A stretch of 64,000 nucleotides of DNA, taken from assembly GCF_019166065.1 (NCBI RefSeq), contig NZ_JAHTBN010000003.1, positions 310,001 to 374,000 on the forward strand. Direction: 5' to 3'. The translations under genes were made by a program, and so were the position numbers. Below, piece by piece: positions 31,280 through 40,593 of the stretch. The notes beneath the pieces were generated by a model that was not told where the DNA came from, ran no database searches, and saw nothing but the letters and a program-made list of their open reading frames with translations. Each line of letters opens with the position of its first letter. The stretch's first letter is position 1. The DNA is from Candidimonas humi. Its GTDB lineage: Bacteria > Pseudomonadota > Gammaproteobacteria > Burkholderiales > Burkholderiaceae_B.

Positions 31280-34200
31280 TAGAACGGCCGACCGTCGAGC
31301 GGCCGCCGCTCATCGTCTATCCGCATGCGATGGTAGGTGCCGGCAGGATTATTGAGGTGGCGGCATTCCGGCACAATGAAACGCTGGGCGACTATATCGA
31401 GCGCACGGGCATTGTCGTGCCGTCGGGCAGAATCCGCATCTGGCATAACGGTGCCCGCGTTCCTGACGCGTTGTGGATGCGTTTGATTCCGCGTACCGGC
31501 GACCAGATTGTTATTCGGCAACTACCGACTGGTGGCGATGCTGGAAAAATCGTTCGCACGGTCGCCTTGGTGGCGCTGGCCTTGAGCGCGCCGTGGATGG
31601 CGGCTCAACTGGGGTTCGCAGCGGGAACGCTTGGCGGTGCGATTGCTTCCGGCGCCATCATGATCGGCGGCTCGCTGCTGATCACCACCCTACTGCCGCC
31701 GCTAACGGCTTCTACCGCAGCAGCCGCGCTATCCGCATCGACCCAGACCAACCCAAGCTACACCCTCTCGGGCGGCCAGAACCAAGCGCGCTTGTGGCAA
31801 CCGATGATGCTGATCTTCGGGCGTTGCAAAGTTGTGCCCGATCTCGGCGCGAACTACTACACCGAGTATGTGGGCGACACGCAATATCTGAACCAGGTAT
31901 TCCACTTCGGGTTGCAGTTGAACGAGGTTAGAGATGAGGGCTATTACATCGGCGACACGCCCATAGAAAACTATCAGGGCGTGCAGCTCCAGCTCCCCGA
32001 TCCGAATACCGGCGCATTGTCGATGTTTCCGGGCAACGTCGATACGATACAGGGCTTCGCACTCAATTCGAGCGTAGTCAATAGCCGAACCACAAGCCTG
32101 AATACGACGCATATATCCATCGAACTGGCCGCATCGCTATTCTATGTGAACGATCAGGGAGGCATGGACGCGCGCTCGGTGGATCTGCGTATACAGTATC
32201 GGCCAGTCGGTGGCGCCTGGGTTGATGTCGGCCTGCTGCAAGATGCTGTCTATGCGTCCCATTATTGGGCGCTGATGCGCCTAGATTCGAGCGAATACGG
32301 CACCACAGAAACACAGGTGTCATACGGCTCGACGAATCCGAGTGACCACACGGATGGCGATACAGTCATCCTGCGAGAAGGCTCATCGTCGGGCGGCGAT
32401 TCAGATCTTTATACGCCGCCTGTATATGGCGTGTGGCGCTGGAAAGTCCACCCTTATCAGTTGGGCCAGCCTTGGGCTGGTATTGCGCCCGACCCGCTCA
32501 TTTCCTATAGCGTGACACCCGGCGTACGGTTGACCGGGGCGAAGCAAGAGCCGACGCGACAGACGATCGGTATTGACTTATCAGCTGGCCAGTACGATGT
32601 CCAGATATGGAAAACGTCTGCGGATGTCTCCAGCTCGCGGGAATCGAATCAACTAGCGGTCAACCAAATCCTCTGCTACCAGCCCGACACGGCCAACTAT
32701 GCGGGCCAACGCCGGCTTGCCGTGCGCATTCAAGCGACGTCGCAGTTAAACGGTGCGCTCAATGAGCTTAACTCCATCACGCAGGCCTGGGCATGGGTCT
32801 GGACGGGCTCGGCATGGCAATGGGCGCCCACCAGCAATCCGGCGTGGTGGTTTCTTTGGTACGTCCGTGGCCAGCGTGACGCCGATGGCAATCGAATATA
32901 TGGCGCATGCCTGCCGGATTCGCGCATAGACATCGAGGGCATCAAAGCCTGGGGGACTTGGTGCGATGCGAAGCGATTGACTTTCAACTATGTGTTGAAA
33001 GACGCCAAAAGCGTGCACGATGTCCTAGTGATGATCGCGCGCGCCGGTCGAGCCTCGTATAGCTGGCAGTCGGGAAAGCTCGGCGTCATCTGGGATGCTG
33101 CGAATCTTCCTGTGGTCGCGGTCATCGGCCCCTACAACATCAAGGCGGGAACTTTCAAGGTCTCCTATAACGCCGATCAGACGGCCGACCAAGTCGTGGT
33201 GAATTTCGTCAATCCGGCCAAAGGCTGGATCCCCGACAGCGTGCGCGCGAATGTGCCGAACGTGGGCGTCTTGAATTCCGTCGTGACGCTCGACTTTGAC
33301 GGCTGCACCGATGCCGACATGGCTGGGCGCGAAGCGAACCTCATTGCGGCAGACCAGGAATACCACTACCGCAAGGTTCAGTGGGAAATGGATCTGGAAG
33401 GTCTTATTGCGACGCGCGGCGACGTGGTGGAAATGAGTCACGATCTGACCGTGTGGAGCTACGCGGGCCGTTGCCTTGCGCTGACCGCTGATACCGTCAA
33501 GTTGGACAAGCCCGTACCGACTGGCGGCACAGGCTGGGCGATGCTGCGCGATCCCGAGAACAATTTCGCGCTCGTCGCTGTCACCGCCGATACCGGAGGA
33601 ACCGGGGAAACCGACGTGCTGACGATCGTGGGCGATCTGCCGGCGGCCTTCCACATTCCCACTGATGACGGATACGGCACCCTGCCTATCTTCGACTGGG
33701 CCTGGCAGTTCGACCCTCTCGCCACGCCCGGCCGGCGGATCAAGATCATCGATGTCCAGGGCGGCGAAGACATGGGATTGAAGTTCACCGGCCAGGATGA
33801 CAATCCCGACTACTACGCCTGCGAGACGAACCTCTATGCCTATACGCCACCCAAGGACGGTGCGTTACTCTCGGGCATCGTATTTGATATTGATTTTGTA
33901 GAAGGGTTTTACAACAGCCTGTCTCAGCGCGCGACGATGGTTGTATCGTGGACGGTATCGGTATTTGCGCCGGTTGATGTGATTGTTGTCGTCAATGGTG
34001 CGCAACGCTCATCGACGCGCCTCTCAACGCGGTCGATGACGCTGTCTGATCTGCGGCGCGGTGATGTGGTGACTGTGACTGTCAAGCCCGCGACGCTGCC
34101 CAATCAGGGAACGCCTAGAACAGAGACGTACACGATTGTAGGGGCTGCCGTTGCACCGGCTGATGTCACTGGTCTGGCCATTGTCCCAGACGGCGCCCGC

Positions 34201-35874
34201 TTGGGCCTTTCCTGGAGCAGCTCGCCCACGCCCGATGTGGTCGGGTATGAGGTGCGCGATACGGATGCTGGCTGGGGCACGTCGGGGTACCTATTTCGTG
34301 GTGACGCGAGGCAATGTCTGGTGATGCCTGGCGACGTGGGCGTCGAGAAGGTCTGGTATGTTCGCGCGTTCACAGCGGCGGGACTCTATAGTGAAAATTC
34401 AGCGTCGATCAGCCACACGGCAGCGACCATTCCAAACGTCACGGGCATCACATTTTCGTTTTTCGATACCAGCCAGACCTCGGCGACGATCACGATGGAT
34501 TGGAACGGTGTTACGCCAGAGTTTGGACTTAATACGTACCGAGTATCTTACGGGTCGGTGACCAAAGACACCAAATCGACCACCATCACGCTACCCGCGG
34601 ACTGGATTGGCTCTCGCACGTTCAAAATTTGCACAGTCGACGCGTTGGATCGAGTCTCCGATGGCGCGAATATCGCAATCGAAAAACTGGCTCCCAACGC
34701 GCCAACGGGCGTCAGGGCGCAAGTTATCGACAATAACGTGTTGCTTTTCTGGACGCTGCCAGAGCCGACCACGCTACCGGTTTCGCACATGCGCCTCAAG
34801 AAGGGTGACGCATGGGCATCGGCCTCCGATGTTGGTTCGAAGAAAGGATCGTTCACTACGCTACAAGAACTGCAAGCGGGAACGTATACGTATTGGCTGG
34901 CCACGGTTGATACGGACGGCAACGAATCCGTTCCGGTGAGCATTGTGACCAATGTGGCACAGCCGCCGGACTTCATCTTTCACGGGGAACTGCATTCGGA
35001 TTTTTCATCGACAAAAACGAACGCCCTGGTGGCTGGCGGCAGTCTGTTGTTGCCGGTCGACACAGCGAGCACCTGGCAAGATCACTTCTCCACTCGCTCC
35101 TGGGGGTCGCCATCGGATCAGGCCACGGCCGGTTTCCCGATATATGCGCAACCCACGCCTACGCCCGGTACATACACAGAGGTCTTTGACTTTGGCACGG
35201 TTGTACCGTCAAGCCAGGTCACGGTCATTATGGATGCATTGGTCGTCGCGGGCGCCCCGATTCTCGCTCCAACCATCGAAACCTCAACTGACAATGCGAC
35301 ATGGAGTTCGCCGACAAATGGGCTGGAGACTTTTGCAGTTGACTTTCGTTATGTCCGCATCAAATTCATCGTTTCGCAGTCGGGCACCGAGACAGCGCTG
35401 TATCAAATCAAGGCGCTCTCCGTTCGGTTGTCGACGAAGCTGAAAAACGATGCCGGCTCGGTGTCTGCGCTGGCCTCGGACACACAAGGCACGATTGCGA
35501 ATTTCAACGTCGACTTCATCGACGTATCTTCAATCACATTGACGCCAGCCGGCACCGTGTCGCGCACTGCTGTCTACGACTTCAAAGATGCGCCGCTATC
35601 CGGCACATACGCGATCGACTCGGGTACCGTGACAGTGAACGTTGCGGATCACGGGCTTCTGGCGGGGCAAGATGTGATGCTCAACTATGCGGACATCGCG
35701 CCCGAGCGCGTCACCGTGCTTTTAGCCGACACCGACTCGTTCACAGCTTCGGTGTCGCATCCCGATCAAAGTGGAAGTCTGCAGATCTATGCGCAGTCCA
35801 TGCGCATCTACCTGTTCGACAAAGACGGTGCGCGCCAGGACGGCGTCGTGTCGTGGGCAATCAGAGGGAACTGA
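31270..35874 (+). CDS. Tail tip / host specificity protein (J-like)
   Basis: 1534 residues. N-terminal region includes a gpI-like domain with two hydrophobic segments (VALVALALSAPWMAAQLGF and GGAIASGAIMIGGSLLITTL, about 95-145), then the phage-tail hub domains with FNYVLKDAKSVHDVLVMIAR. Fibronectin type III-like domains follow at about 960-1060 (LGLSWSSSPTPDVVGYEVRD) and later. The C-terminal beta-rich part is the likely receptor-binding or fibre-attachment region. It forms the central tip and decides host range. Lambda genes I and J appear fused here. Confidence 0.88.
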   Translation: MEVIERPTVERPPLIVYPHAMVGAGRIIEVAAFRHNETLGDYIERTGIVVPSGRIRIWHNGARVPDALWMRLIPRTGDQIVIRQLPTGGDAGKIVRTVALVALALSAPWMAAQLGFAAGTLGGAIASGAIMIGGSLLITTLLPPLTASTAAAALSASTQTNPSYTLSGGQNQARLWQPMMLIFGRCKVVPDLGANYYTEYVGDTQYLNQVFHFGLQLNEVRDEGYYIGDTPIENYQGVQLQLPDPNTGALSMFPGNVDTIQGFALNSSVVNSRTTSLNTTHISIELAASLFYVNDQGGMDARSVDLRIQYRPVGGAWVDVGLLQDAVYASHYWALMRLDSSEYGTTETQVSYGSTNPSDHTDGDTVILREGSSSGGDSDLYTPPVYGVWRWKVHPYQLGQPWAGIAPDPLISYSVTPGVRLTGAKQEPTRQTIGIDLSAGQYDVQIWKTSADVSSSRESNQLAVNQILCYQPDTANYAGQRRLAVRIQATSQLNGALNELNSITQAWAWVWTGSAWQWAPTSNPAWWFLWYVRGQRDADGNRIYGACLPDSRIDIEGIKAWGTWCDAKRLTFNYVLKDAKSVHDVLVMIARAGRASYSWQSGKLGVIWDAANLPVVAVIGPYNIKAGTFKVSYNADQTADQVVVNFVNPAKGWIPDSVRANVPNVGVLNSVVTLDFDGCTDADMAGREANLIAADQEYHYRKVQWEMDLEGLIATRGDVVEMSHDLTVWSYAGRCLALTADTVKLDKPVPTGGTGWAMLRDPENNFALVAVTADTGGTGETDVLTIVGDLPAAFHIPTDDGYGTLPIFDWAWQFDPLATPGRRIKIIDVQGGEDMGLKFTGQDDNPDYYACETNLYAYTPPKDGALLSGIVFDIDFVEGFYNSLSQRATMVVSWTVSVFAPVDVIVVVNGAQRSSTRLSTRSMTLSDLRRGDVVTVTVKPATLPNQGTPRTETYTIVGAAVAPADVTGLAIVPDGARLGLSWSSSPTPDVVGYEVRDTDAGWGTSGYLFRGDARQCLVMPGDVGVEKVWYVRAFTAAGLYSENSASISHTAATIPNVTGITFSFFDTSQTSATITMDWNGVTPEFGLNTYRVSYGSVTKDTKSTTITLPADWIGSRTFKICTVDALDRVSDGANIAIEKLAPNAPTGVRAQVIDNNVLLFWTLPEPTTLPVSHMRLKKGDAWASASDVGSKKGSFTTLQELQAGTYTYWLATVDTDGNESVPVSIVTNVAQPPDFIFHGELHSDFSSTKTNALVAGGSLLLPVDTASTWQDHFSTRSWGSPSDQATAGFPIYAQPTPTPGTYTEVFDFGTVVPSSQVTVIMDALVVAGAPILAPTIETSTDNATWSSPTNGLETFAVDFRYVRIKFIVSQSGTETALYQIKALSVRLSTKLKNDAGSVSALASDTQGTIANFNVDFIDVSSITLTPAGTVSRTAVYDFKDAPLSGTYAIDSGTVTVNVADHGLLAGQDVMLNYADIAPERVTVLLADTDSFTASVSHPDQSGSLQIYAQSMRIYLFDKDGARQDGVVSWAIRGN

Positions 35875-35875
35875 T

Positions 35876-37051
35876 ATGGCAGATCACAGCAAACCGACAT
35901 TAACAAGCAATTATTCATCGGAGTTCATCCCAGAAATCAATGGGCGCTTCGCCGATCTGGCGCAGGGGCTGGATCCCGCACATACGACGCCAACAAATCT
36001 TCCCGAATATTCGATCCGATATTCATCGGCGTCGAAACGATGGGAGTCCTGGTCTGGAACGGCGTGGGCCGAACTGGAGACCGAATACGCGATCAACGTC
36101 AGCACCGCCACCAAGCTCAAGACCGCACGCAAAATCTCGATTTCGGGCGCGGCCACCGCAGCCGGCGTCGACTTTGACGGGTCGGGCAATATCGCGCTTG
36201 AAGTAACAGACCTTGACTACAGCAAAATTTCCAATGCGCCAACCTTGGGCACCGTTGCGCCGAAGGACGTTGTCACCGGCACCGGCGACACGACTAGCTC
36301 TCGCATTACGGACGTGGCCTGGGTCAATGCCACGGTAGGCGCAGCTGCAGCAGCCGCAAGCGCCGCGGCCGCTACGGCACAATCTACGGCGGACGGCAAG
36401 GTGTCGAAGTCTGGCGACACGATGACCGGGCAGCTTACTCTGCCGCGTATACAAGCTAACTCAACGACCAACCCATCAAGCCAAGGCACGCATATCGGTT
36501 GGAACGAGCCCAGCAGCTCTGGCAAAACTCGCATTGTCAACAATAAGGGCGGCGGAGTCGGCGGCTTCACCTTTGATGTTGTGGACGCAGACAACACTAC
36601 GATTCTGGGCAGCATGGCCCTTAGTGCGGCCGGTAGTGTGTCTACTTCCTCACAAGGAACCCTGTGGGGGTCGTCAAATTTCAATCCTGACTCGAAGTGG
36701 TCTACGTCTGACCACGGCGTTGTCTCGTCTACGTCCAACTGGATACGCCTGCGTTGGGGGGGTGGCAGCGTAATTTACAACATTGACGGGGTTTTAGAGC
36801 AGACCATCCTGTCAAGCCAGAATTTCGCTGGCTACATCGCAACCCTCGGCGCGGGTGCCGTAGGCTCATACGCATTCGTGTATGTCCCGGCGTCGAGGAA
36901 TCCTGGCGACGTGGCGGCAGGATCTGATCTGAAATGGTCGAACGCTGCAGGCAACGTTACAGGATCGCTATCGGGCAGTTGGCGCTGTATGGGCTACGCG
37001 CCTGCCGGCGGTAACACCAACTTGTCTACGCTCTGGATGCGCTATGCATAA
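35876..37051 (+). CDS. Tail fibre protein
   Basis: 391 residues. N-terminal attachment part, an Ala-rich helix (VGAAAAAASAAAATAQSTAD, about 155-175) leading to a triple-stranded shaft-like VSKSGDTMTGQLTLPRIQAN, and a C-terminal knob ending STLWMRYA, a common ending of siphophage fibres. Probable receptor-binding protein. No diversity-generating retroelement or variable-repeat signature was seen here. Confidence 0.82.
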   Translation: MADHSKPTLTSNYSSEFIPEINGRFADLAQGLDPAHTTPTNLPEYSIRYSSASKRWESWSGTAWAELETEYAINVSTATKLKTARKISISGAATAAGVDFDGSGNIALEVTDLDYSKISNAPTLGTVAPKDVVTGTGDTTSSRITDVAWVNATVGAAAAAASAAAATAQSTADGKVSKSGDTMTGQLTLPRIQANSTTNPSSQGTHIGWNEPSSSGKTRIVNNKGGGVGGFTFDVVDADNTTILGSMALSAAGSVSTSSQGTLWGSSNFNPDSKWSTSDHGVVSSTSNWIRLRWGGGSVIYNIDGVLEQTILSSQNFAGYIATLGAGAVGSYAFVYVPASRNPGDVAAGSDLKWSNAAGNVTGSLSGSWRCMGYAPAGGNTNLSTLWMRYA

Positions 37052-37060
37052 GGACACACA

Positions 37061-37513
37061 ATGAGTCTCACAGTCAAATCCGTAGTCAGCCCACAATGGG
37101 CCGATGCCGATCACACTTCCGTGAAGTGTGATGTCGTGTTCAACGAACTGGATGGCACGCATCCGTTCTGCGCCCGCGCCGATGACCCTATGCCCTATGG
37201 GGCGCAGCTGTTCACTGATCTTGTCGCCGGAAAATACGGCACGATTGCCGAGTACGTGGCCCCGCCGCCCGTGATACCTCAGCGGGTATCCGCCGCGCAG
37301 GGCGGCATCGCGCTAATAAATGCGAGCCTCATGGACGCCGTGCAAACTGCAGTTGACGCCGCCGATACCCCGGCAGCAGTGAAATGGGCGTGGGCACGCG
37401 CACAGGATTGGGAGCGATCCAGCCCGGCGCTGGCGTATCTGGCCGGCAAAGCAGGCATTTCCAGCCAGCAGATGGACGACCTTTTTGTTGCGGCCGCGCA
37501 GATCACAGCGTAA
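37061..37513 (+). CDS. Putative tail fibre accessory protein
   Basis: 150 residues. Short beta-rich N-terminus, Pro linker (APPPVIPQ, about 67-74) and a helical C-terminal half (ALINASLMDAVQTAVDAADT). Located directly after the fibre gene like fibre-assembly chaperones (tfa type), but similarity is weak. Confidence 0.5.
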   Translation: MSLTVKSVVSPQWADADHTSVKCDVVFNELDGTHPFCARADDPMPYGAQLFTDLVAGKYGTIAEYVAPPPVIPQRVSAAQGGIALINASLMDAVQTAVDAADTPAAVKWAWARAQDWERSSPALAYLAGKAGISSQQMDDLFVAAAQITA

Positions 37514-37536
37514 GCCCACGTGCCCTGCAACTCCCT

Positions 37537-37561
37537 GCCGCCCGCGAGGCGGCTTTTATTT
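37537..37561 (+). terminator. Hairpin plus T tract upstream of the holin gene
   Basis: GCCGCC-cgcga-GGCGGC, then TTTTATTT, ending 10 nt before the holin start codon. Separates tail from lysis genes. Confidence 0.7.
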
Positions 37562-37571
37562 GGGAAGACCG

Positions 37572-37901
37572 ATGCAAATGCCCGATGAGATCAAGGACCC
37601 GAAGCTGCTGTCGATCGTGCTGGGCACCTTGGGTTCGGTGCTGTCCATGACCTCGTTTAAGGGACTGTCCCGTACGCAGCGTGTCGCGATGGTGATAACC
37701 GGCACGACATGCGCGGGACTCTTCGCCCAGCCCGTCATCGAGCTGGTGGGCGCGCCGGCGGGCTGGGCGGGTGGCATTTCGTTTTTGATCGGCACGCTTG
37801 GCTGGTCGTTGATCGACAAGACCGTCTCGACGATCCGCAAAGCGGATCTCTGGGGCCTGGCCAGCGATATCGCGCGCAGCTGGCTGAGCCGCAAGGGGTG
37901 A
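37572..37901 (+). CDS. Holin-like membrane protein
   Basis: 109 residues with three hydrophobic segments (LLSIVLGTLGSVLSM, VAMVITGTTCAGLFAQPVIE and GGISFLIGTLGWSLID) and a basic C-terminus, the pattern of class I holins. An ATG six bases downstream could act as a dual start as in lambda S. First gene of the lysis cassette. Confidence 0.7.
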   Translation: MQMPDEIKDPKLLSIVLGTLGSVLSMTSFKGLSRTQRVAMVITGTTCAGLFAQPVIELVGAPAGWAGGISFLIGTLGWSLIDKTVSTIRKADLWGLASDIARSWLSRKG

Positions 37902-37907
37902 GCAGCT

Positions 37908-38192
37908 ATGACACTCTATATCTTCGTGATTTCGAACCTGCTGGTGGTGCTGGCATGCATATGGGCTGTGCTGTCGCCGCGCGTCAACGATGGCTTATTC
38001 GGAAAGTTTGCACTGGTGTTCCTCTGCTTTTCGGCGGTCGCCTGCGCGGGCTGGGCTTGGACGTATCCGCAGACCGTCGACCGCTCGGAGACAGCGATGT
38101 CGGTAGCGATGGCCTGCATGGCCGTCCGCTGCTACTGGATCAAGCGCCACGCGCGCCGTTTCAGGAGTTGGAGAAAGTATGACACCCGCTGA
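37908..38192 (+). CDS. Second lysis-cassette membrane protein
   Basis: 94 residues. Three hydrophobic stretches (IFVISNLLVVLACIWAVL, FALVFLCFSAVACAGWAW, AMSVAMACMAVRCYWI) and a strongly basic tail (KRHARRFRSWRKY). Overlaps the endolysin gene by 14 bp. Possible holin or antiholin paired with the previous gene. Confidence 0.6.
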   Translation: MTLYIFVISNLLVVLACIWAVLSPRVNDGLFGKFALVFLCFSAVACAGWAWTYPQTVDRSETAMSVAMACMAVRCYWIKRHARRFRSWRKYDTR

Positions 38193-38637
38193 CTTTATTG
38201 CTGCTATTGCGCCTGCTGCCCAGGCTGCGATGCGCGAAACAAAGGTGCCTGCGAGCGTCACCATCGCGCAGGCCGCGCTGGAATCAGGCTGGGGTGCGCA
38301 CGCACCCGGGCATAACCTGTTCGGCATCAAAGCCGATGCGTCGTGGATCGCCCCGGTGACGACGAAAAAGACGCATGAAGTTGTCAACGGCAAGACCATC
38401 ATCATCGAGGCGAAATTCAGGGCCTACCCGGACTGGCTCGGCAGCATTGAGGATCACGCGCGGTTTTTGGTTGAGAACCCACGCTATGCGTCCGCATTCG
38501 AGCATTGCGACGACGGCGAGGACTTCGCCTGGGCCATTGCCCGCGCCGGCTATGCCACCGATCCGGACTACGCCAGCAAGCTCATATCGATCATCCGCGC
38601 ACACACGCTGCTAGCCCTAGACACGGCCGGGAATTGA
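38179..38637 (+). CDS. Endolysin, FlgJ/glucosaminidase type
   Basis: 152 residues, a single GH73-like domain: PASVTIAQAALESGWGAHAP (catalytic Glu about residue 35), NLFGIKAD and the AYPDWLGSIEDHARFL block. Cleaves peptidoglycan glycan strands. No signal peptide, so it depends on the holins for release. Confidence 0.88.
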   Translation: MTPADFIAAIAPAAQAAMRETKVPASVTIAQAALESGWGAHAPGHNLFGIKADASWIAPVTTKKTHEVVNGKTIIIEAKFRAYPDWLGSIEDHARFLVENPRYASAFEHCDDGEDFAWAIARAGYATDPDYASKLISIIRAHTLLALDTAGN

Positions 38638-38673
38638 CGTGCTTTTCTCCGATTTCCTAGTTTTCTTCTACCT

Positions 38674-38693
38674 GGGCCTCGCGGCCCTTTTTT
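38674..38693 (+). terminator. Intrinsic terminator after the endolysin
   Basis: GGGCC-tcgc-GGCCC followed by TTTTTT, ending 13 nt before the next start at 38707. Again it sits directly upstream of a ribosome site. Confidence 0.65.
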
Positions 38694-38706
38694 CATGGAG
38701 TGCCTG

Positions 38707-38934
38707 ATGGCAAATCCTATTCTTGTTTCCAGCGGCGTGACGGTCACGGCCGCGTCTGTCGTGCCGGCGGTTGAATGGGTGCTGAGCGGCTGCCCGCATC
38801 CAGTGCCTGAGAGCGTTTCTGCGCTCGTGGCGGGTGCGATCGTCGCGCTGGCCCACGTGGGTATCAACTGGCTCAATGCGCGCGCGGCGAAGGCTGGCGC
38901 GCCTGCAGCGGTACCCACGCCGCCGGCGCAATGA
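38707..38934 (+). CDS. Third small membrane protein of the lysis region
   Basis: 75 residues from the ATG at 38707 with GGAG 6 nt upstream. Hydrophobic segments at about 4-24 (ILVSSGVTVTAASVVPAVEW) and 38-58 (SALVAGAIVALAHVGINWL), then an Ala/Pro tail. Looks like a small holin or pinholin-type protein. Overlaps the next gene by 4 bp. Confidence 0.6.
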   Translation: MANPILVSSGVTVTAASVVPAVEWVLSGCPHPVPESVSALVAGAIVALAHVGINWLNARAAKAGAPAAVPTPPAQ

Positions 38935-39245
38935 AGACGTTCATCGCCCTGACCGGCGTGCTCATGCTAGCCGGCTGTGCGGGCCAGAGCACCTACACTC
39001 TGCGTCCCTACACGGATCCTGCGACCGGCAACACACTGTGCTGTGAGGCCACGGTCACGAGCTCAAAAGACGTCGACGGCGTGACGGTGCACGCCACCCG
39101 GGCCTCGGATGGATCGATCACGCTCGATTTCAGCGAAACAGGCGCGTCGGCCAGCAAACCCATTGCAGCTCAGTCCGTCGAGTTGAACGGCATTTCCACC
39201 GCCGTCTCCAATGCCGCTACCGCGGCAATCAAACTCACCCCCTAG
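38931..39245 (+). CDS. Lipoprotein of the lysis region
   Basis: 104 residues with type II signal peptide MKTFIALTGVLMLAGC (Cys16), then a polar Ser/Thr-rich mature part with a CC pair (NTLCCEATV). An outer-membrane lipoprotein directly after endolysin and holins suggests a spanin role, yet no Rz-like inner partner with a coiled coil is present. Confidence 0.6.
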   Translation: MKTFIALTGVLMLAGCAGQSTYTLRPYTDPATGNTLCCEATVTSSKDVDGVTVHATRASDGSITLDFSETGASASKPIAAQSVELNGISTAVSNAATAAIKLTP

Positions 39246-39253
39246 GAGCTCCT

Positions 39254-39778
39254 ATGCGTTCCCTCAAACTCGCCGCGATCGCGGCTTTTTTTTCGTCTCT
39301 CGTTTTGCTCGCCGGCTGCGCGACAAATACTGCTGGAGTCACGGCCACCACGCCGGTCACTCAAGCGCCCACGGTCGCAAGCTTCGTCGACACGGCGACC
39401 AAGGTTTGCAACGTCGCCAAGCCCCTGGCGCTGGGCGTCCAGAACTCGATGAATAACCTGACGACACCGCTGGATGCGACCGACACAAAGAATATTCAGA
39501 ATGTCGTGGGTCAAGTGGACGACTTCTGCGCTGCAACCGACCTCGCATCCACGGCCAGTGTGCAGACGCTCGTGAATGCCATCTTCCCCGTGCTGGCGAA
39601 TGTGATCGAGAACTCGAGCCTATCGGCCAATGGGAAAAATCTTGCACTCATAGGCCTGGACATTGCACAGACCTCGATTACCATCCTCGTACCCACTGTG
39701 CAGCCGTCCTCGGCGCCTGTCTCGGAAGCGACAACTTCCACGGCGCCCAGCGCTACAACTGCCGGGACCGCGCAATGA
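39254..39778 (+). CDS. Second lipoprotein; terminator-like hairpin in its signal region
   Basis: 174 residues, signal peptide II with lipobox LAGC (Cys22), mature part helical with two Cys. Codons about 7-14 encode a perfect GCCGCGATCGCGGC palindrome followed by eight T (39272-39293), a terminator-like sequence within the coding region. Ends with a Ser/Thr/Ala-rich tail and overlaps the patatin gene by 4 bp. Confidence 0.6.
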   Translation: MRSLKLAAIAAFFSSLVLLAGCATNTAGVTATTPVTQAPTVASFVDTATKVCNVAKPLALGVQNSMNNLTTPLDATDTKNIQNVVGQVDDFCAATDLASTASVQTLVNAIFPVLANVIENSSLSANGKNLALIGLDIAQTSITILVPTVQPSSAPVSEATTSTAPSATTAGTAQ

Positions 39779-40572
39779 AACCTCTGCGCGTTGCCCTAAG
39801 CGGTTGTGGATTCCGCCTGCCCGCGCATGTGGGAGCACTGCAGGCCATTCAAGACGGCCGGCGCCGCATCATCGAGCTCGCCGGCACGTCCGGCGGCGCG
39901 ATCGTGGCCGCGCTCTATGCGTGCGGCATGTCGCTTGTCGAGATGCGGCAGATCTGCCTGGAAATGGACTGGTCCCCGATGATGGGTCTCTCGTGCGGCT
40001 CGATTCTGAGCGGCCGTGGGCTTTCATCGGGCAACCGCATGCTGTCGTTCCTGATGGACTGCACGCGCGGCAAGACGTTCGCCCAAGTGTCGATCGATCT
40101 ACGTATCATTGCTGCCGACCTGATGACAGAGCGGGAGTTTGTCTTCGATCGACAGAACACCCCTGATGTGCCTGTGGCGCTGGCCGCGCGTGCCAGCGCG
40201 TCGATTCCCATCGTCTATGAGGCCGTACGCTACGACGGACATGTACTCGTTGACGGCGGAACGACGGACAATATGCCGGCGAGCAATCTCATCGTCGACG
40301 ATGTGCCGCGGTTTGGTGTCTATCTGGATACTGGCACCACGCCGCTCGCTCCCGGCAGAAGCCGGATATGGGACCTCGGCCCGCGCATCATCGATCTGAT
40401 GTTATCCAGCAATGAGCTCACCCATATGACGCTCGATCAAGATACGGGCGCGCAGATTGTGCACGTACCGACAGGCTACGCCTCATCGTTCGACCGCCGC
40501 ATGCCGCGCGGAACGCGATTGCGGCTGTATAAGGACGGGAAAGACGCAGTCGCAAAGGCGCTCGCTGCCTGA
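39775..40572 (+). CDS. Patatin-like phospholipase
   Basis: 265 residues. Catalytic Ser in GTSGG (Ser39) and Asp in DGG (Asp160) form the patatin dyad. The glycine-rich oxyanion segment is SGCGFRLPAHVGAL, less standard than GGGxxG. No signal peptide, so a cytoplasmic lipid acyl hydrolase. Last gene of the late operon, coupled to two lipoprotein genes. It might aid lysis by attacking the inner membrane, act as a virulence or defence effector, or modify the host envelope. Confidence 0.82.
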   Translation: MKPLRVALSGCGFRLPAHVGALQAIQDGRRRIIELAGTSGGAIVAALYACGMSLVEMRQICLEMDWSPMMGLSCGSILSGRGLSSGNRMLSFLMDCTRGKTFAQVSIDLRIIAADLMTEREFVFDRQNTPDVPVALAARASASIPIVYEAVRYDGHVLVDGGTTDNMPASNLIVDDVPRFGVYLDTGTTPLAPGRSRIWDLGPRIIDLMLSSNELTHMTLDQDTGAQIVHVPTGYASSFDRRMPRGTRLRLYKDGKDAVAKALAA

Positions 40573-40593
40573 TACGTTCTCCACAAAAACAAA

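Noticed and set aside
35876-37051. Diversity-generating retroelement of the Bordetella phage BPP-1 type
   Set aside because: No reverse transcriptase, template repeat or Mtd-like variable C-terminus near the fibre gene.
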